A DNA stretch of 7,340 nucleotides from JBMYTN01 sp049604415 (GTDB lineage Bacteria > Pseudomonadota > Alphaproteobacteria > Rhodospirillales > Rhodospirillaceae): the NCBI GenBank assembly GCA_049604415.1, contig JBMYTN010000084.1, positions 1 to 7,340 on the forward strand, written 5' to 3'. Under the pieces are notes generated by a model, which searched no databases, was not told the origin of the DNA, and worked only from the letters and a program-made list of their open reading frames with translations. Of the stretch, positions 1-5,657 are shown one piece after another; position 1 is the stretch's first letter, and each line of letters opens with the position of its first letter. Both the position numbers and the translations under genes were made by a program.

Positions 1-58
1 AGCCAAGCCGGAGGCGCCCGGCGCCTGAGGGCCCAGTGAGGGCGAAGCCCGAACGAAA
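1..58 (+). repeat. 58-bp palindromic intergenic repeat, copy 1
   Basis: This 58-bp unit recurs at 7267-7324 with only four mismatches (unit positions 24, 25, 33 and 45) and in the same orientation. It contains small inverted repeats: GCCGG at 7-11 with CCGGC at 18-22, AGGCGC with GCGCCT around 12-26, and GGGC-GAA-GCCC at 40-50. It ends in CGAACGAAA. The unit may begin before the window. It resembles a REP-like dispersed intergenic element, but no known family is recognised. Confidence 0.75.
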
Positions 59-66
59 AAAAAAAC

Positions 67-110
67 CGCCCGGCGCCTGAGGGCCCAGTGAGGGCGAAGC
101 CCGAACGAAA
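67..110 (+). repeat. Repeat copy 2 (5'-truncated)
   Basis: These 44 bp are identical to positions 15-58 of copy 1, so the two copies are arranged in tandem with a 52-bp offset. The first 14 bp of the unit, including the GCCGG arm, are absent here. In their place is the end of a run of ten A residues (56-65). Perfect identity suggests a recent duplication or active homogenisation. Confidence 0.75.
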
Positions 111-124
111 AAACCAAACCAAAC

Positions 125-160
125 AAAAAAAACCTCGGGTCACCCCGAGGTCTTTTTCTT
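125..160 (-). terminator. Intrinsic terminator of the rpoE-chrR operon, probably bidirectional
   Basis: ACCTCGGG at 132-139 pairs perfectly with CCCGAGGT at 144-151 across the 4-nt loop TCAC. On the minus strand the stem is followed by a run of T (complement of the A tract 125-132), and it lies about 30 nt after the chrR stop codon, which is the classic Rho-independent arrangement. On the plus strand the same stem is followed by CTTTTTCTTT, so it could also stop transcripts entering from the left. Confidence 0.88.
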
Positions 161-181
161 TCTCTCTCATATCGACAGGGC

Positions 182-895
182 CTAGATCCCCGTAAACCGC
201 TGCATCACCCGACCGACAAGACCGGTATAGCGCAACCGGCCCTCGGTCGCGATCAGGCAGATGCACGGCCCGTCCGTATCGACCACCGGAGCGTGGACGA
301 TGCCCGGCTCGGCCTCGGCCACATCGCCGCGCACATAATGCCCGGCCTGGTCGGAGAAGCCGCCTTCCAACACCAGGGTCAGCTCGCTGCCGCCATGGTC
401 ATGTTGTGGCATCGGCGTGCCCGGTTGCAGGTGGAACAGACGCACCGCGCCATTCTCGGAGCGGTGGCCGACCCGATTGTGGGGCATGGTGCTGCCCAGA
501 TCGATCTGCCTGACCCCGGGGCCGAGCATGCGCCATGGCAGCTCGGCCCCGTAGGACATCCGGTCGCGCAATGGCTTGGGGAAGCGCCGGGCGACCGGGG
601 GCAACGCGGACAAGTCTTCGGCGATCACCGAGCGGTCCGCGCGATCTGTTTCCGGCCCATCCAGAGGCAGGCTGTCCAGGCTGGCCAGCAGGCTGTCGGG
701 CACGGTAATGGGGGTTTGCTCTGTGGGCAGGCTGTCAAGCAAACCACCGCCAACCCGCTCGGCTTCCTGCACCGCCGCCCGGCATTCCGGGCACAGGGTC
801 AGGTGAGCGGCAATCAGCAAAGAGGGGCCTTCCCCCAAGGTGCCTGCAGCATAGGCTGTCAGCATGCCCGCGCTGGGATGATGCGAGATGCTCAT
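182..895 (-). CDS. chrR: ChrR-type zinc-binding anti-sigma factor (ZAS domain plus cupin)
   Basis: This is a cytoplasmic anti-sigma factor of 237 aa predicted to bind and inhibit the sigma factor encoded just upstream. The N-terminal ZAS domain (about residues 1-85) shows the zinc ligands His6, His31, Cys35 and Cys38, at the same numbers as I recall for R. sphaeroides ChrR. The C-terminal cupin domain (about 110-225) carries His165-x-His167-x3-Glu171 and His201, keeping the spacing of the second metal site of ChrR. In R. sphaeroides the cupin half is needed for the response to singlet oxygen and organic peroxides, which leads to ChrR degradation and sigma release. The start ATG overlaps the sigma stop codon (ATGA) and has a GGAG 7 nt upstream at 903-906, indicating translational coupling and balanced stoichiometry. 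No transmembrane segment is visible. The singlet-oxygen role is inferred from homology. Confidence 0.95.
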   Translation of the reverse strand: MSISHHPSAGMLTAYAAGTLGEGPSLLIAAHLTLCPECRAAVQEAERVGGGLLDSLPTEQTPITVPDSLLASLDSLPLDGPETDRADRSVIAEDLSALPPVARRFPKPLRDRMSYGAELPWRMLGPGVRQIDLGSTMPHNRVGHRSENGAVRLFHLQPGTPMPQHDHGGSELTLVLEGGFSDQAGHYVRGDVAEAEPGIVHAPVVDTDGPCICLIATEGRLRYTGLVGRVMQRFTGI

Positions 896-1524
896 GTTTG
901 ATCTCCAAGGGCTGTCCTCACCTTCTGGAAGGCAAGGCGCAAACGGCTTTTCACGGTCCCCAAGGGAAGGTTAAGCCGTTCTGCAATCTCTGTATGGGTC
1001 AGGTCCTCGTAGAACGAGAAGGTCAGAACCTCGGCCTGATCCTTCGGCAGGGTTTGGATCGCCTGCCGCACCATCGTGTCGCGTTGACTGCCCTCCATCA
1101 CCACATCGGCCGTTTCCGGCGGATCTGGGACCAGCATCGGATCCTCGGGATCCACTTCCGGCCGCCGTTCCTTACGGATCAAGTCAATCCGCAGGTTCCG
1201 GGCGATGGTGAACAACCACGTCCCCGCAGAGGCTTTGGCCGGGTCATAGCGATCCGCCTTGCGCCAGAGGGTCAGCATCGCCTCTTGCGCCAGATCCTCG
1301 GCCACTGCGTCATTGGCCCCCTGGCGGCGCAGATACGCCTTCAGACGGGGCTGATAATAACCATAGAGATGGCCGAAGCTGGTTTTGCACCGAACTTCAG
1401 CAATCCGGACAATCAGAGCACCCATCTGCTCCGGACCGATGGTGGTGACCTCCGAGGCAACAGACGTCGTCGTGCTGTCTGCGGAGGAGCGGGCCGTGGA
1501 GGCCTTGACGGTGGTGTGGGACAT
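892..1524 (-). CDS. rpoE: ECF11-type RNA polymerase sigma factor (RpoE/SigE)
   Basis: This is an extracytoplasmic-function sigma factor, 210 aa from the preferred start, expected to direct RNA polymerase to singlet-oxygen-response promoters when not bound by ChrR. Region 2 spans about residues 51-121, with the core-binding DLAQEAMLTLW segment (77-87) and the -10 recognition helix FTIARNLRIDLIRKERR (105-121). An acidic, proline-containing linker (about 122-145) leads to region 4 (about 150-205), whose helix-turn-helix is EIAERLNLPLGTVKSRLR (179-196). The frame is open to an ATG at 1650, but the promoter proposed at 1618-1643 would lie inside that longer gene. ATG 1524 has GGGGA just upstream and is preferred. 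ATG 1425 (177 aa, GGAG 3 nt upstream) is a serious alternative, because residues 1-33 are Ser/Thr-rich and precede the domain. The gene is co-transcribed with chrR and probably autoregulated. Confidence 0.93.
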   Translation of the reverse strand: MSHTTVKASTARSSADSTTTSVASEVTTIGPEQMGALIVRIAEVRCKTSFGHLYGYYQPRLKAYLRRQGANDAVAEDLAQEAMLTLWRKADRYDPAKASAGTWLFTIARNLRIDLIRKERRPEVDPEDPMLVPDPPETADVVMEGSQRDTMVRQAIQTLPKDQAEVLTFSFYEDLTHTEIAERLNLPLGTVKSRLRLAFQKVRTALGDQT

Positions 1525-1617
1525 GGTTCCCCGCTTTTTGATGGCCATAGCCATGCCTGGGAGGGGAAGACCGCCCGGAACCCCGTCGATGGAGAGCGTC
1601 TGTGTCATACCAGCACC

Positions 1618-1643
1618 TACGCCACGCCGCCGGGTTCGGATCA
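1618..1643 (-). promoter_or_regulatory. Putative sigma-E (ECF11) autoregulatory promoter of rpoE-chrR
   Basis: Read on the minus strand, TGATCC (1643-1638) is followed after 16 nt by CGTA (1621-1618). This fits the TGATCC / CGTA-type elements I recall for ECF11 sigma factors. Transcription would start near 1610, leaving a leader of roughly 85 nt before ATG 1524. The AT-rich tract 1653-1676, which includes the palindrome AAAATATTTT (1664-1673), lies immediately upstream of the -35 element and is placed where an UP element would act. No experimental start site is known to me. Confidence 0.62.
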
Positions 1644-1775
1644 ATACCACCCCATTTTTGTAGAAAATATTTTGTGTGCCGCTACTGCAGTTTCCATACC
1701 TTCCCCATCTGTTGAAATTCCCCTTTTGTCATGCAACGGGGGGTAAAGACGGAAACGCCTCGCCTGAGACGCGGG

Positions 1776-1789
1776 TTTGACCGGTCAAA
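1776..1789. promoter_or_regulatory. 14-bp perfect palindrome, candidate operator
   Basis: TTTGACCGGTCAAA is a perfect inverted repeat located 13 nt upstream of the plus-strand -35 element, around -60 relative to the predicted start. That is an activator-like position between the two divergent promoters. It does not fit the FNR spacing (TTGA-N6-TCAA), since only four bases separate the TTGA and TCAA halves here. The binding protein is unknown. Confidence 0.4.
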
Positions 1790-1802
1790 AACAGCTTTTC
1801 AG

Positions 1803-1829
1803 TGATCTGAGGCGCGGGACCACACCGTA
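1803..1829 (+). promoter_or_regulatory. Putative sigma-E (ECF11) promoter of the lipid operon
   Basis: TGATCT (1803-1808) is followed after 17 nt by CGTA (1826-1829), matching the element found for the sigma gene on the opposite strand apart from one -35 base and one spacer base. Transcription would begin near 1836-1838, giving a leader of about 55 nt before ATG 1893. This would place the four downstream genes in the regulon of the adjacent sigma factor. Confidence 0.65.
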
Positions 1830-1864
1830 CCTTAGAAAAATCGCGTCGGACCAATTTTGTAACC

Positions 1865-1886
1865 AATTGACCTTTTGGAAGGAATT
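1865..1886 (+). promoter_or_regulatory. Ribosome-binding site within a possible leader hairpin
   Basis: GGAAGGA at 1877-1883 is a strong Shine-Dalgarno sequence 9 nt before ATG 1893, and it decides that start over the in-frame TTG at 1875. The same bases can pair: CCTT (1871-1874) with AAGG (1879-1882) around a TTGG loop, extended by AATT (1865-1868) with AATT (1883-1886) past a GA bulge. The site is certain enough; the fold is weak and unproven. Confidence 0.6.
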
Positions 1887-1892
1887 TGCGGC

Positions 1893-3383
1893 ATGGAGAA
1901 TATGACCGAGACGGATCACCCGAAAGTCGTGGACCCGCGCGGCGCGTCCGGAACGCCGTCGGCGTCCGGCTCCGGCCCCCGGCTGTCCATTGCGGTGGTC
2001 GGTTCGGGCATCTCCGGTATGTCTTGCGCCTGGCTGCTCTCCCAACGCCATGACGTCACCGTGCTGGAAACCCAGCCGCGCCTGGGCGGGCATACCAACA
2101 CCCAGGAGGTCCCGCGCGAAGACCAGACCCGGACCCCGGTGGACACTGGCTTCATTGTCTACAACACCTGGAACTACCCCAATCTGGTCGCCCTGTTCGA
2201 CCATTTGGGGGTCAAGACCCAGGCCTCGGACATGTCCTTCGCCGTCTCCCTGGACAATGGTCGGCTGGAATATTCCGGCAGCGGCTTTTCCGGCCTGCTG
2301 GCTCAGCCTGCCAATCTGTTGCGCCCGCGCTTCTGGGCCATGACCCGCGACATTCTGCGCTTCTTCAAACAGGCCGAAACCGTGCTCGGCAACCCGGAGG
2401 CCGAAGCCGAGCCGCTGGGGGCCTATCTGCGCCGCAATGGTTACTCCAAGGCCTTCATGGATGACCATCTGCTGCCCATGGGCGCGGCGATCTGGTCAAC
2501 CCCGACCCTGGAGATGGAGGACTACCCGACCGGGGCCTTTGTCCGCTTCTTCTCCAATCATGGCCTGCTGAACCTGAAGGATCGCCCGGTCTGGCGCACG
2601 GTGACCGGTGGCAGCCGGGAATATGCCCGCCTGCTGACCGCCGCTTATGCGGACCGGATCGAGCTCGGCCAAGGGGTGCGCCGGATCCGCCGCCTGCCCG
2701 ATGGCGTCGAAATCTCCGATGCCGATGGCAAAATCCGCCGCTTTGACCATGTGGTGATCGCCAGCCATGCCGATGAGGCGCTGGCCATGCTCGAAAAGCC
2801 CAGCCGGGAGGAAGAGCGCCTGCTCGGCGCCTTTGCCTACCAAGCCAATGAGGCCTGGCTGCACAGCGATCCCAACCAGATGCCCAAGCGCAAGAAGGCC
2901 TGGGCGTCGTGGAATTATCTGGGCCGGGCCGAGGCCGATGGCGGCCGGGCCGTGGCCTTGTCCTATTGGATGAACCTGCTGCAAAGCCTGCCCAGCGACC
3001 AGGACATTTTTGTCACCTTAAACCCGTTCGAGGAGCCGGACCCGGCCAAGGTCTATGGCCGCTTCCAATACACCCACCCGATGTTTGACGGCGCGGCGGT
3101 GGCCGCCCGACGGGATCTGTGGGATCTGCAAGGGGTGCAGCGGACTTGGTTCTGCGGCTCCTATTTCGGCGATGGCTTCCACGAGGACGGCCTGCAAAGC
3201 GGTCTGGCGGTGGCCGAGGATCTGGGCGGTCTGCTCCGGCCCTGGTCGGTCCAGGGCCAGGATGGCCGCATCGCCCGCAAGCCCCTGACCGCCGAGGCCA
3301 GGGCGCATTTGATCGCGTCTGCGACAGCCTCTGGCGCGACATCCCCAGGCTCACCGTCCCGCGTGCCGGAGGCCGCCGAATGA
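1893..3383 (+). CDS. FAD-dependent amine-oxidase-like flavoprotein of lipid modification (COG2907-like, UfaD-like)
   Basis: This is a predicted FAD-binding oxidoreductase of 496 aa, of the NAD/FAD-binding family found beside DUF1365 and cyclopropane-synthase genes. The dinucleotide fold begins with IAVVGSGISGMSCAWLL (33-49; Gly38, Gly40, Gly43), with the ribose-binding acid Glu59 and RLGGHT (63-68). Family-typical blocks follow: DTGFIVYN, HVVIASHADEALAML, KKAWASWNYL and SYWMNLLQSL. The C-terminal FAD-contact motif CGSYFGDGFHEDGLQSGLAV lies at 421-440. The first 30 residues and about the last 35 are low-complexity and extend beyond the fold. Its R. sphaeroides counterpart sits next to rpoE-chrR and, as I recall, acts in furan fatty acid formation (UfaD), probably as an acyl-chain desaturase. 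The exact reaction here is inferred. It is the first gene of the operon, and its stop overlaps the next start (ATGA, 3380-3383). Confidence 0.9.
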   Translation: MENMTETDHPKVVDPRGASGTPSASGSGPRLSIAVVGSGISGMSCAWLLSQRHDVTVLETQPRLGGHTNTQEVPREDQTRTPVDTGFIVYNTWNYPNLVALFDHLGVKTQASDMSFAVSLDNGRLEYSGSGFSGLLAQPANLLRPRFWAMTRDILRFFKQAETVLGNPEAEAEPLGAYLRRNGYSKAFMDDHLLPMGAAIWSTPTLEMEDYPTGAFVRFFSNHGLLNLKDRPVWRTVTGGSREYARLLTAAYADRIELGQGVRRIRRLPDGVEISDADGKIRRFDHVVIASHADEALAMLEKPSREEERLLGAFAYQANEAWLHSDPNQMPKRKKAWASWNYLGRAEADGGRAVALSYWMNLLQSLPSDQDIFVTLNPFEEPDPAKVYGRFQYTHPMFDGAAVAARRDLWDLQGVQRTWFCGSYFGDGFHEDGLQSGLAVAEDLGGLLRPWSVQGQDGRIARKPLTAEARAHLIASATASGATSPGSPSRVPEAAE

Positions 3384-4372
3384 CGCCCGACGGTTCCGCC
3401 CTTTATGTCGGGGAGGTGATGCATCAGCGCTTCCGCCCCAAAAAGCATAAGCTGCGCTACCGGGTGTTTTCCGCGCTGTTGGACCTGGATGACCTGGACC
3501 GGCTCGATCAGGAGCTGCGCTGGTTCTCCCGCAACCGCTTCAACCTGCTCTCTTTCTATGACCGCGACCACGGTCTTCACAAGGACCCGTCCGAGGGCGG
3601 GGCGATCCGCGACCATGTTGACGGCGTGCTGCGCCAGGCGGGGATCGACCCCACCGGCCTGCGGGTGCATCTGCTGTGCTATCCCCGCATGCTGGGCTAT
3701 GTGTTCAATCCGCTCTGCGTCTATTTCTGCTCCGATCCGGACGGTCAGATCCGTGCTGTGCTGCACGAGGTCCGCAATACCTTCGGCGAAAGCCATACCT
3801 ATGCGGTGCCGATCACCCAGGAGGCGGGGGCTGAGGCCCCAGACGCTCCTGATACCGACGCTCCTGATACCGACGCCCCTGATACCAACGCCCCATCTGC
3901 GCAGGGCCAGCGGGCCGAACCGCGGCTGCGCCATAGCGTCGAGAAGGGCTTCTATGTCTCGCCTTTCCTGGGCATGGAGGCCCGCTACAATTTCACCATC
4001 CGCCCGCCCGCTGACGGGGTCGCCGTGGCGATCCGCCAGGATGAGGCCGATGGTCCGATCCTGTCGGCCAGCTTTGTCGGCATCCGCCGTCCGCTGACCG
4101 ATGCCGGGGTGCTGCGCGCCATGCTCGGCCACCCTTTGATGACCTTAAAAGTCACGGTGGGCATCCATTGGGAAGCCCTAAAGCTGTGGCTGAAAGGCGT
4201 GCGGCTGGTGCGCCGTCCGCCACCCCCGGACCAGGCCGTGTCCGTTCATCCGGCGACCCATGCCGCCCCGCATGGCCGTCGATCCGTTTCCCCGATCCCT
4301 GCAGTCCCTTCCAAGGAGCCCAACCTGTCCCTCTCCGGTCAGGCTCCTTTGGCCACGGAGTTGAGTCAGTGA
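3380..4372 (+). CDS. DUF1365 family protein (UfaO-like), with a repeat insertion
   Basis: This 330-aa protein belongs to DUF1365, a family with no established biochemical reaction that is nearly always encoded next to a COG2907-like flavoprotein and a Cfa-like methyltransferase. Family blocks seen are LYVGEVMHQRFRPKKHKLRY (8-27), NLLSFYDRDHGLH (55-67), MLGYVFNPLCVYFC (104-117), EVRNTFGESHTY (130-141), KGFYVSPFLGMEARYNF (189-205) and HWEALKLWLKG (263-273). Its R. sphaeroides neighbour-equivalent is implicated in oxygen-dependent furan fatty acid formation and in ChrR turnover (recalled literature). Between 141 and 189 is an insertion containing tandem DAPDT repeats, and after about residue 283 a Pro/Ser-rich tail of roughly 45 residues follows the conserved end. 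The start ATG 3380 is chosen because it begins the conserved block and has GGAGG 7 nt upstream (3368-3372). An in-frame extension back to 3119 would overlap the flavoprotein and is rejected. Confidence 0.9.
   Translation: MTPDGSALYVGEVMHQRFRPKKHKLRYRVFSALLDLDDLDRLDQELRWFSRNRFNLLSFYDRDHGLHKDPSEGGAIRDHVDGVLRQAGIDPTGLRVHLLCYPRMLGYVFNPLCVYFCSDPDGQIRAVLHEVRNTFGESHTYAVPITQEAGAEAPDAPDTDAPDTDAPDTNAPSAQGQRAEPRLRHSVEKGFYVSPFLGMEARYNFTIRPPADGVAVAIRQDEADGPILSASFVGIRRPLTDAGVLRAMLGHPLMTLKVTVGIHWEALKLWLKGVRLVRRPPPPDQAVSVHPATHAAPHGRRSVSPIPAVPSKEPNLSLSGQAPLATELSQ
3842..3901 (+). repeat. 15-bp in-frame tandem repeat (minisatellite) in the DUF1365 gene
   Basis: The unit GACGCTCCTGATACC occurs at 3842-3856 and 3857-3871 identically, at 3872-3886 with one change, and as a degraded fourth copy at 3887-3901. 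The unit length is five codons, so it encodes D-A-P-D-T at residues 155-169, then N-A-P-S-A. Copy-number change would keep the reading frame. It lies in a loop between two conserved family blocks. Confidence 0.85.
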
Positions 4373-5655
4373 TGCTGAAAAGAAAAAATTCCTCCGCCGT
4401 CCCGATGTGGCAAATGCTCCCGGCCCTGGTCGGTTTGGGCGGCAATCCCTGGGTCACCGCCTTCCGCCATTTCGCCACCCATTTGCGCCATGGCAAGCTG
4501 ACGGTGGAACTGCCCGACGGTCAGGTGCTGGGCTTCACCGGCACCGCCAATGGCCAGATCGCCAGCTTTGAGGAACTCGACGAATTGCATGCGGTGTTGC
4601 GGATCCGGGATGCCAATGCGATCCGGTCTCTGTTCACGCGCGGCGATATCGGTTTTGCCGAGGCCTATATGGACGGCCAATGGGACAGCCCGGATCTGAC
4701 CCGCTTGATCCGCTTGGCCGCTGCCAATCAGCAGGATCTGGCCCCCCGGGAAATGGGCTTCAGCGTCATTCGCATGGCCAACCGCATTGGTCATCTGGCC
4801 CGGCGCAACTCCAAGCGCAATTCCAAACGCAACATTGCCTACCATTATGACCTGGGCAATGACTTCTACGAGGCGTGGCTCGACCCCTCCATGACCTATT
4901 CCTCGGCCTTGTTTGAAGGCGAGACCGCCAATGCCGGACTGGAAGCAGCCCAGGAGGCCAAATACCGCCTGGTTGCCGAACAGGCTGGCCTGAAGCCGGG
5001 CATGACCGTGCTGGAAATCGGCTGCGGCTGGGGCGGCTTTGCTGAAATCGCCGCCCGGGATTACGGCTGCAACGTCGTCGGCGTCACCCTGTCCAAGGAA
5101 CAGCTGGCCTTCGCCAAGGCCCGCATGGAGCGCCTCGGGCTGGCCGACAAAGTCGATCTGCGGCTGTGCGATTATCGCGACATGACCGGCTCCTTTGACG
5201 CCATTGCCTCGATCGAAATGTTCGAAGCCGTGGGCGAGGAGCATTGGCCGATCTATTTTCGCAAGGTCCAGGAGCTGCTCAAGCCCGGCGGCGCAGCGGC
5301 CTTGCAGGTGATTTCCATCGACGCCAAACGCTTCGATCATTATCGCAGCCGCTGCGACTTCATCCAGAAATACATCTTCCCCGGCGGCATGCTGCCCTCG
5401 GTGCCGGTGTTCTGCGACCGGGCCGGAGAGGCCGGGCTGGAGGTCACCGACAGCCATATGTTCACCGCCTCCTATGCCGAGACCCTGAAGCGCTGGCAGC
5501 GCAGCTTCCAGCATGCCTGGCCGGAGATCGAACAGAGCACCGGCTTCGACCTGCGCTTTAAGCGGATGTGGGAATATTACCTGTCCTATTGCGAAGCCGG
5601 GTTTGCGGAAAAAACCATCGATGTCGGCGTTCACCGCTTGGTCCGGACCGCCTGA
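4372..5655 (+). CDS. Cyclopropane-fatty-acyl-phospholipid synthase family SAM methyltransferase (possible UfaM-like methylase)
   Basis: This 427-aa enzyme is predicted to transfer the SAM methyl group to the double bond of an unsaturated phospholipid acyl chain at the membrane surface. After an N-terminal family region (about 1-145) and a basic NSKRNSKRN stretch (146-154, coded by a 12-bp duplication), the catalytic domain begins with YHYDLGNDFYEAWLDPSMTY (157-176). SAM motif I is LEIGCGWGG (214-222), followed by VVGVTLSKEQ (235-244) and IEMFEAVG (281-288). Compared with E. coli Cfa, Glu285, Ile314 and Tyr368 match the bicarbonate-site residues Glu239, Ile268 and Tyr317, but Ser178 replaces Cys139 and Gln312 replaces His266. 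The product may therefore be a methylated unsaturated acyl chain rather than a cyclopropane. The start codon overlaps the preceding stop by one base (TGATG), with GGAG 11 nt upstream. Confidence 0.92.
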   Translation: MLKRKNSSAVPMWQMLPALVGLGGNPWVTAFRHFATHLRHGKLTVELPDGQVLGFTGTANGQIASFEELDELHAVLRIRDANAIRSLFTRGDIGFAEAYMDGQWDSPDLTRLIRLAAANQQDLAPREMGFSVIRMANRIGHLARRNSKRNSKRNIAYHYDLGNDFYEAWLDPSMTYSSALFEGETANAGLEAAQEAKYRLVAEQAGLKPGMTVLEIGCGWGGFAEIAARDYGCNVVGVTLSKEQLAFAKARMERLGLADKVDLRLCDYRDMTGSFDAIASIEMFEAVGEEHWPIYFRKVQELLKPGGAAALQVISIDAKRFDHYRSRCDFIQKYIFPGGMLPSVPVFCDRAGEAGLEVTDSHMFTASYAETLKRWQRSFQHAWPEIEQSTGFDLRFKRMWEYYLSYCEAGFAEKTIDVGVHRLVRTA

Positions 5656-5657
5656 TC

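Larger units (their letters stand above)
1525..1892. promoter_or_regulatory. Divergent control region between rpoE-chrR and the lipid operon
   Basis: These 368 bp separate the two divergent operons. They hold a sigma-E-like promoter for each side (1618-1643 minus, 1803-1829 plus), an AT-rich tract, a 14-bp perfect palindrome (1776-1789) and a structured 5' leader with a strong ribosome-binding site (1865-1886). The segment 1525-1617 is the probable untranslated leader of the sigma mRNA; it is open in the sigma frame and may be translated if an upstream start is used. No further gene is seen here. Confidence 0.7.

Noticed and set aside
1..120. CRISPR-like array from the repeated units at the left edge
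   Set aside because: There are only two copies, one truncated, with no regular unique spacers and no cas genes. The same unit occurs singly at the right edge.
293..901. Plus-strand open frames opposite chrR and the sigma gene (293-901, 898-1746)
   Set aside because: The opposite strand encodes clear ZAS/cupin and sigma domains; these translations have no family features.
1729..1743. CCCC...GGGG pairing around 1721-1742 as a terminator or operator
   Set aside because: Only four base pairs with a long loop and no T tract; not distinguishable from chance.
3119..3379. Extended N-terminus for the DUF1365 protein
   Set aside because: It would overlap 265 bp of the flavoprotein, including its FAD motif. 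Conservation and a good ribosome-binding site support ATG 3380.
4168..4371. Extended N-terminus for the methyltransferase
   Set aside because: The extra 68 residues overlap the DUF1365 gene and look unlike the family. The one-base TGATG overlap at 4370-4374 is a typical coupled start.
4366..5634. Long antisense open frame (422 aa) opposite the methyltransferase, and similar long antisense frames at 3161-4132 and 5988-7199
   Set aside because: They lie fully opposite well-recognised genes, show low-complexity Gly/Gln/His/Ala-rich translations with no recognisable motif, and are expected shadows in GC-rich DNA.
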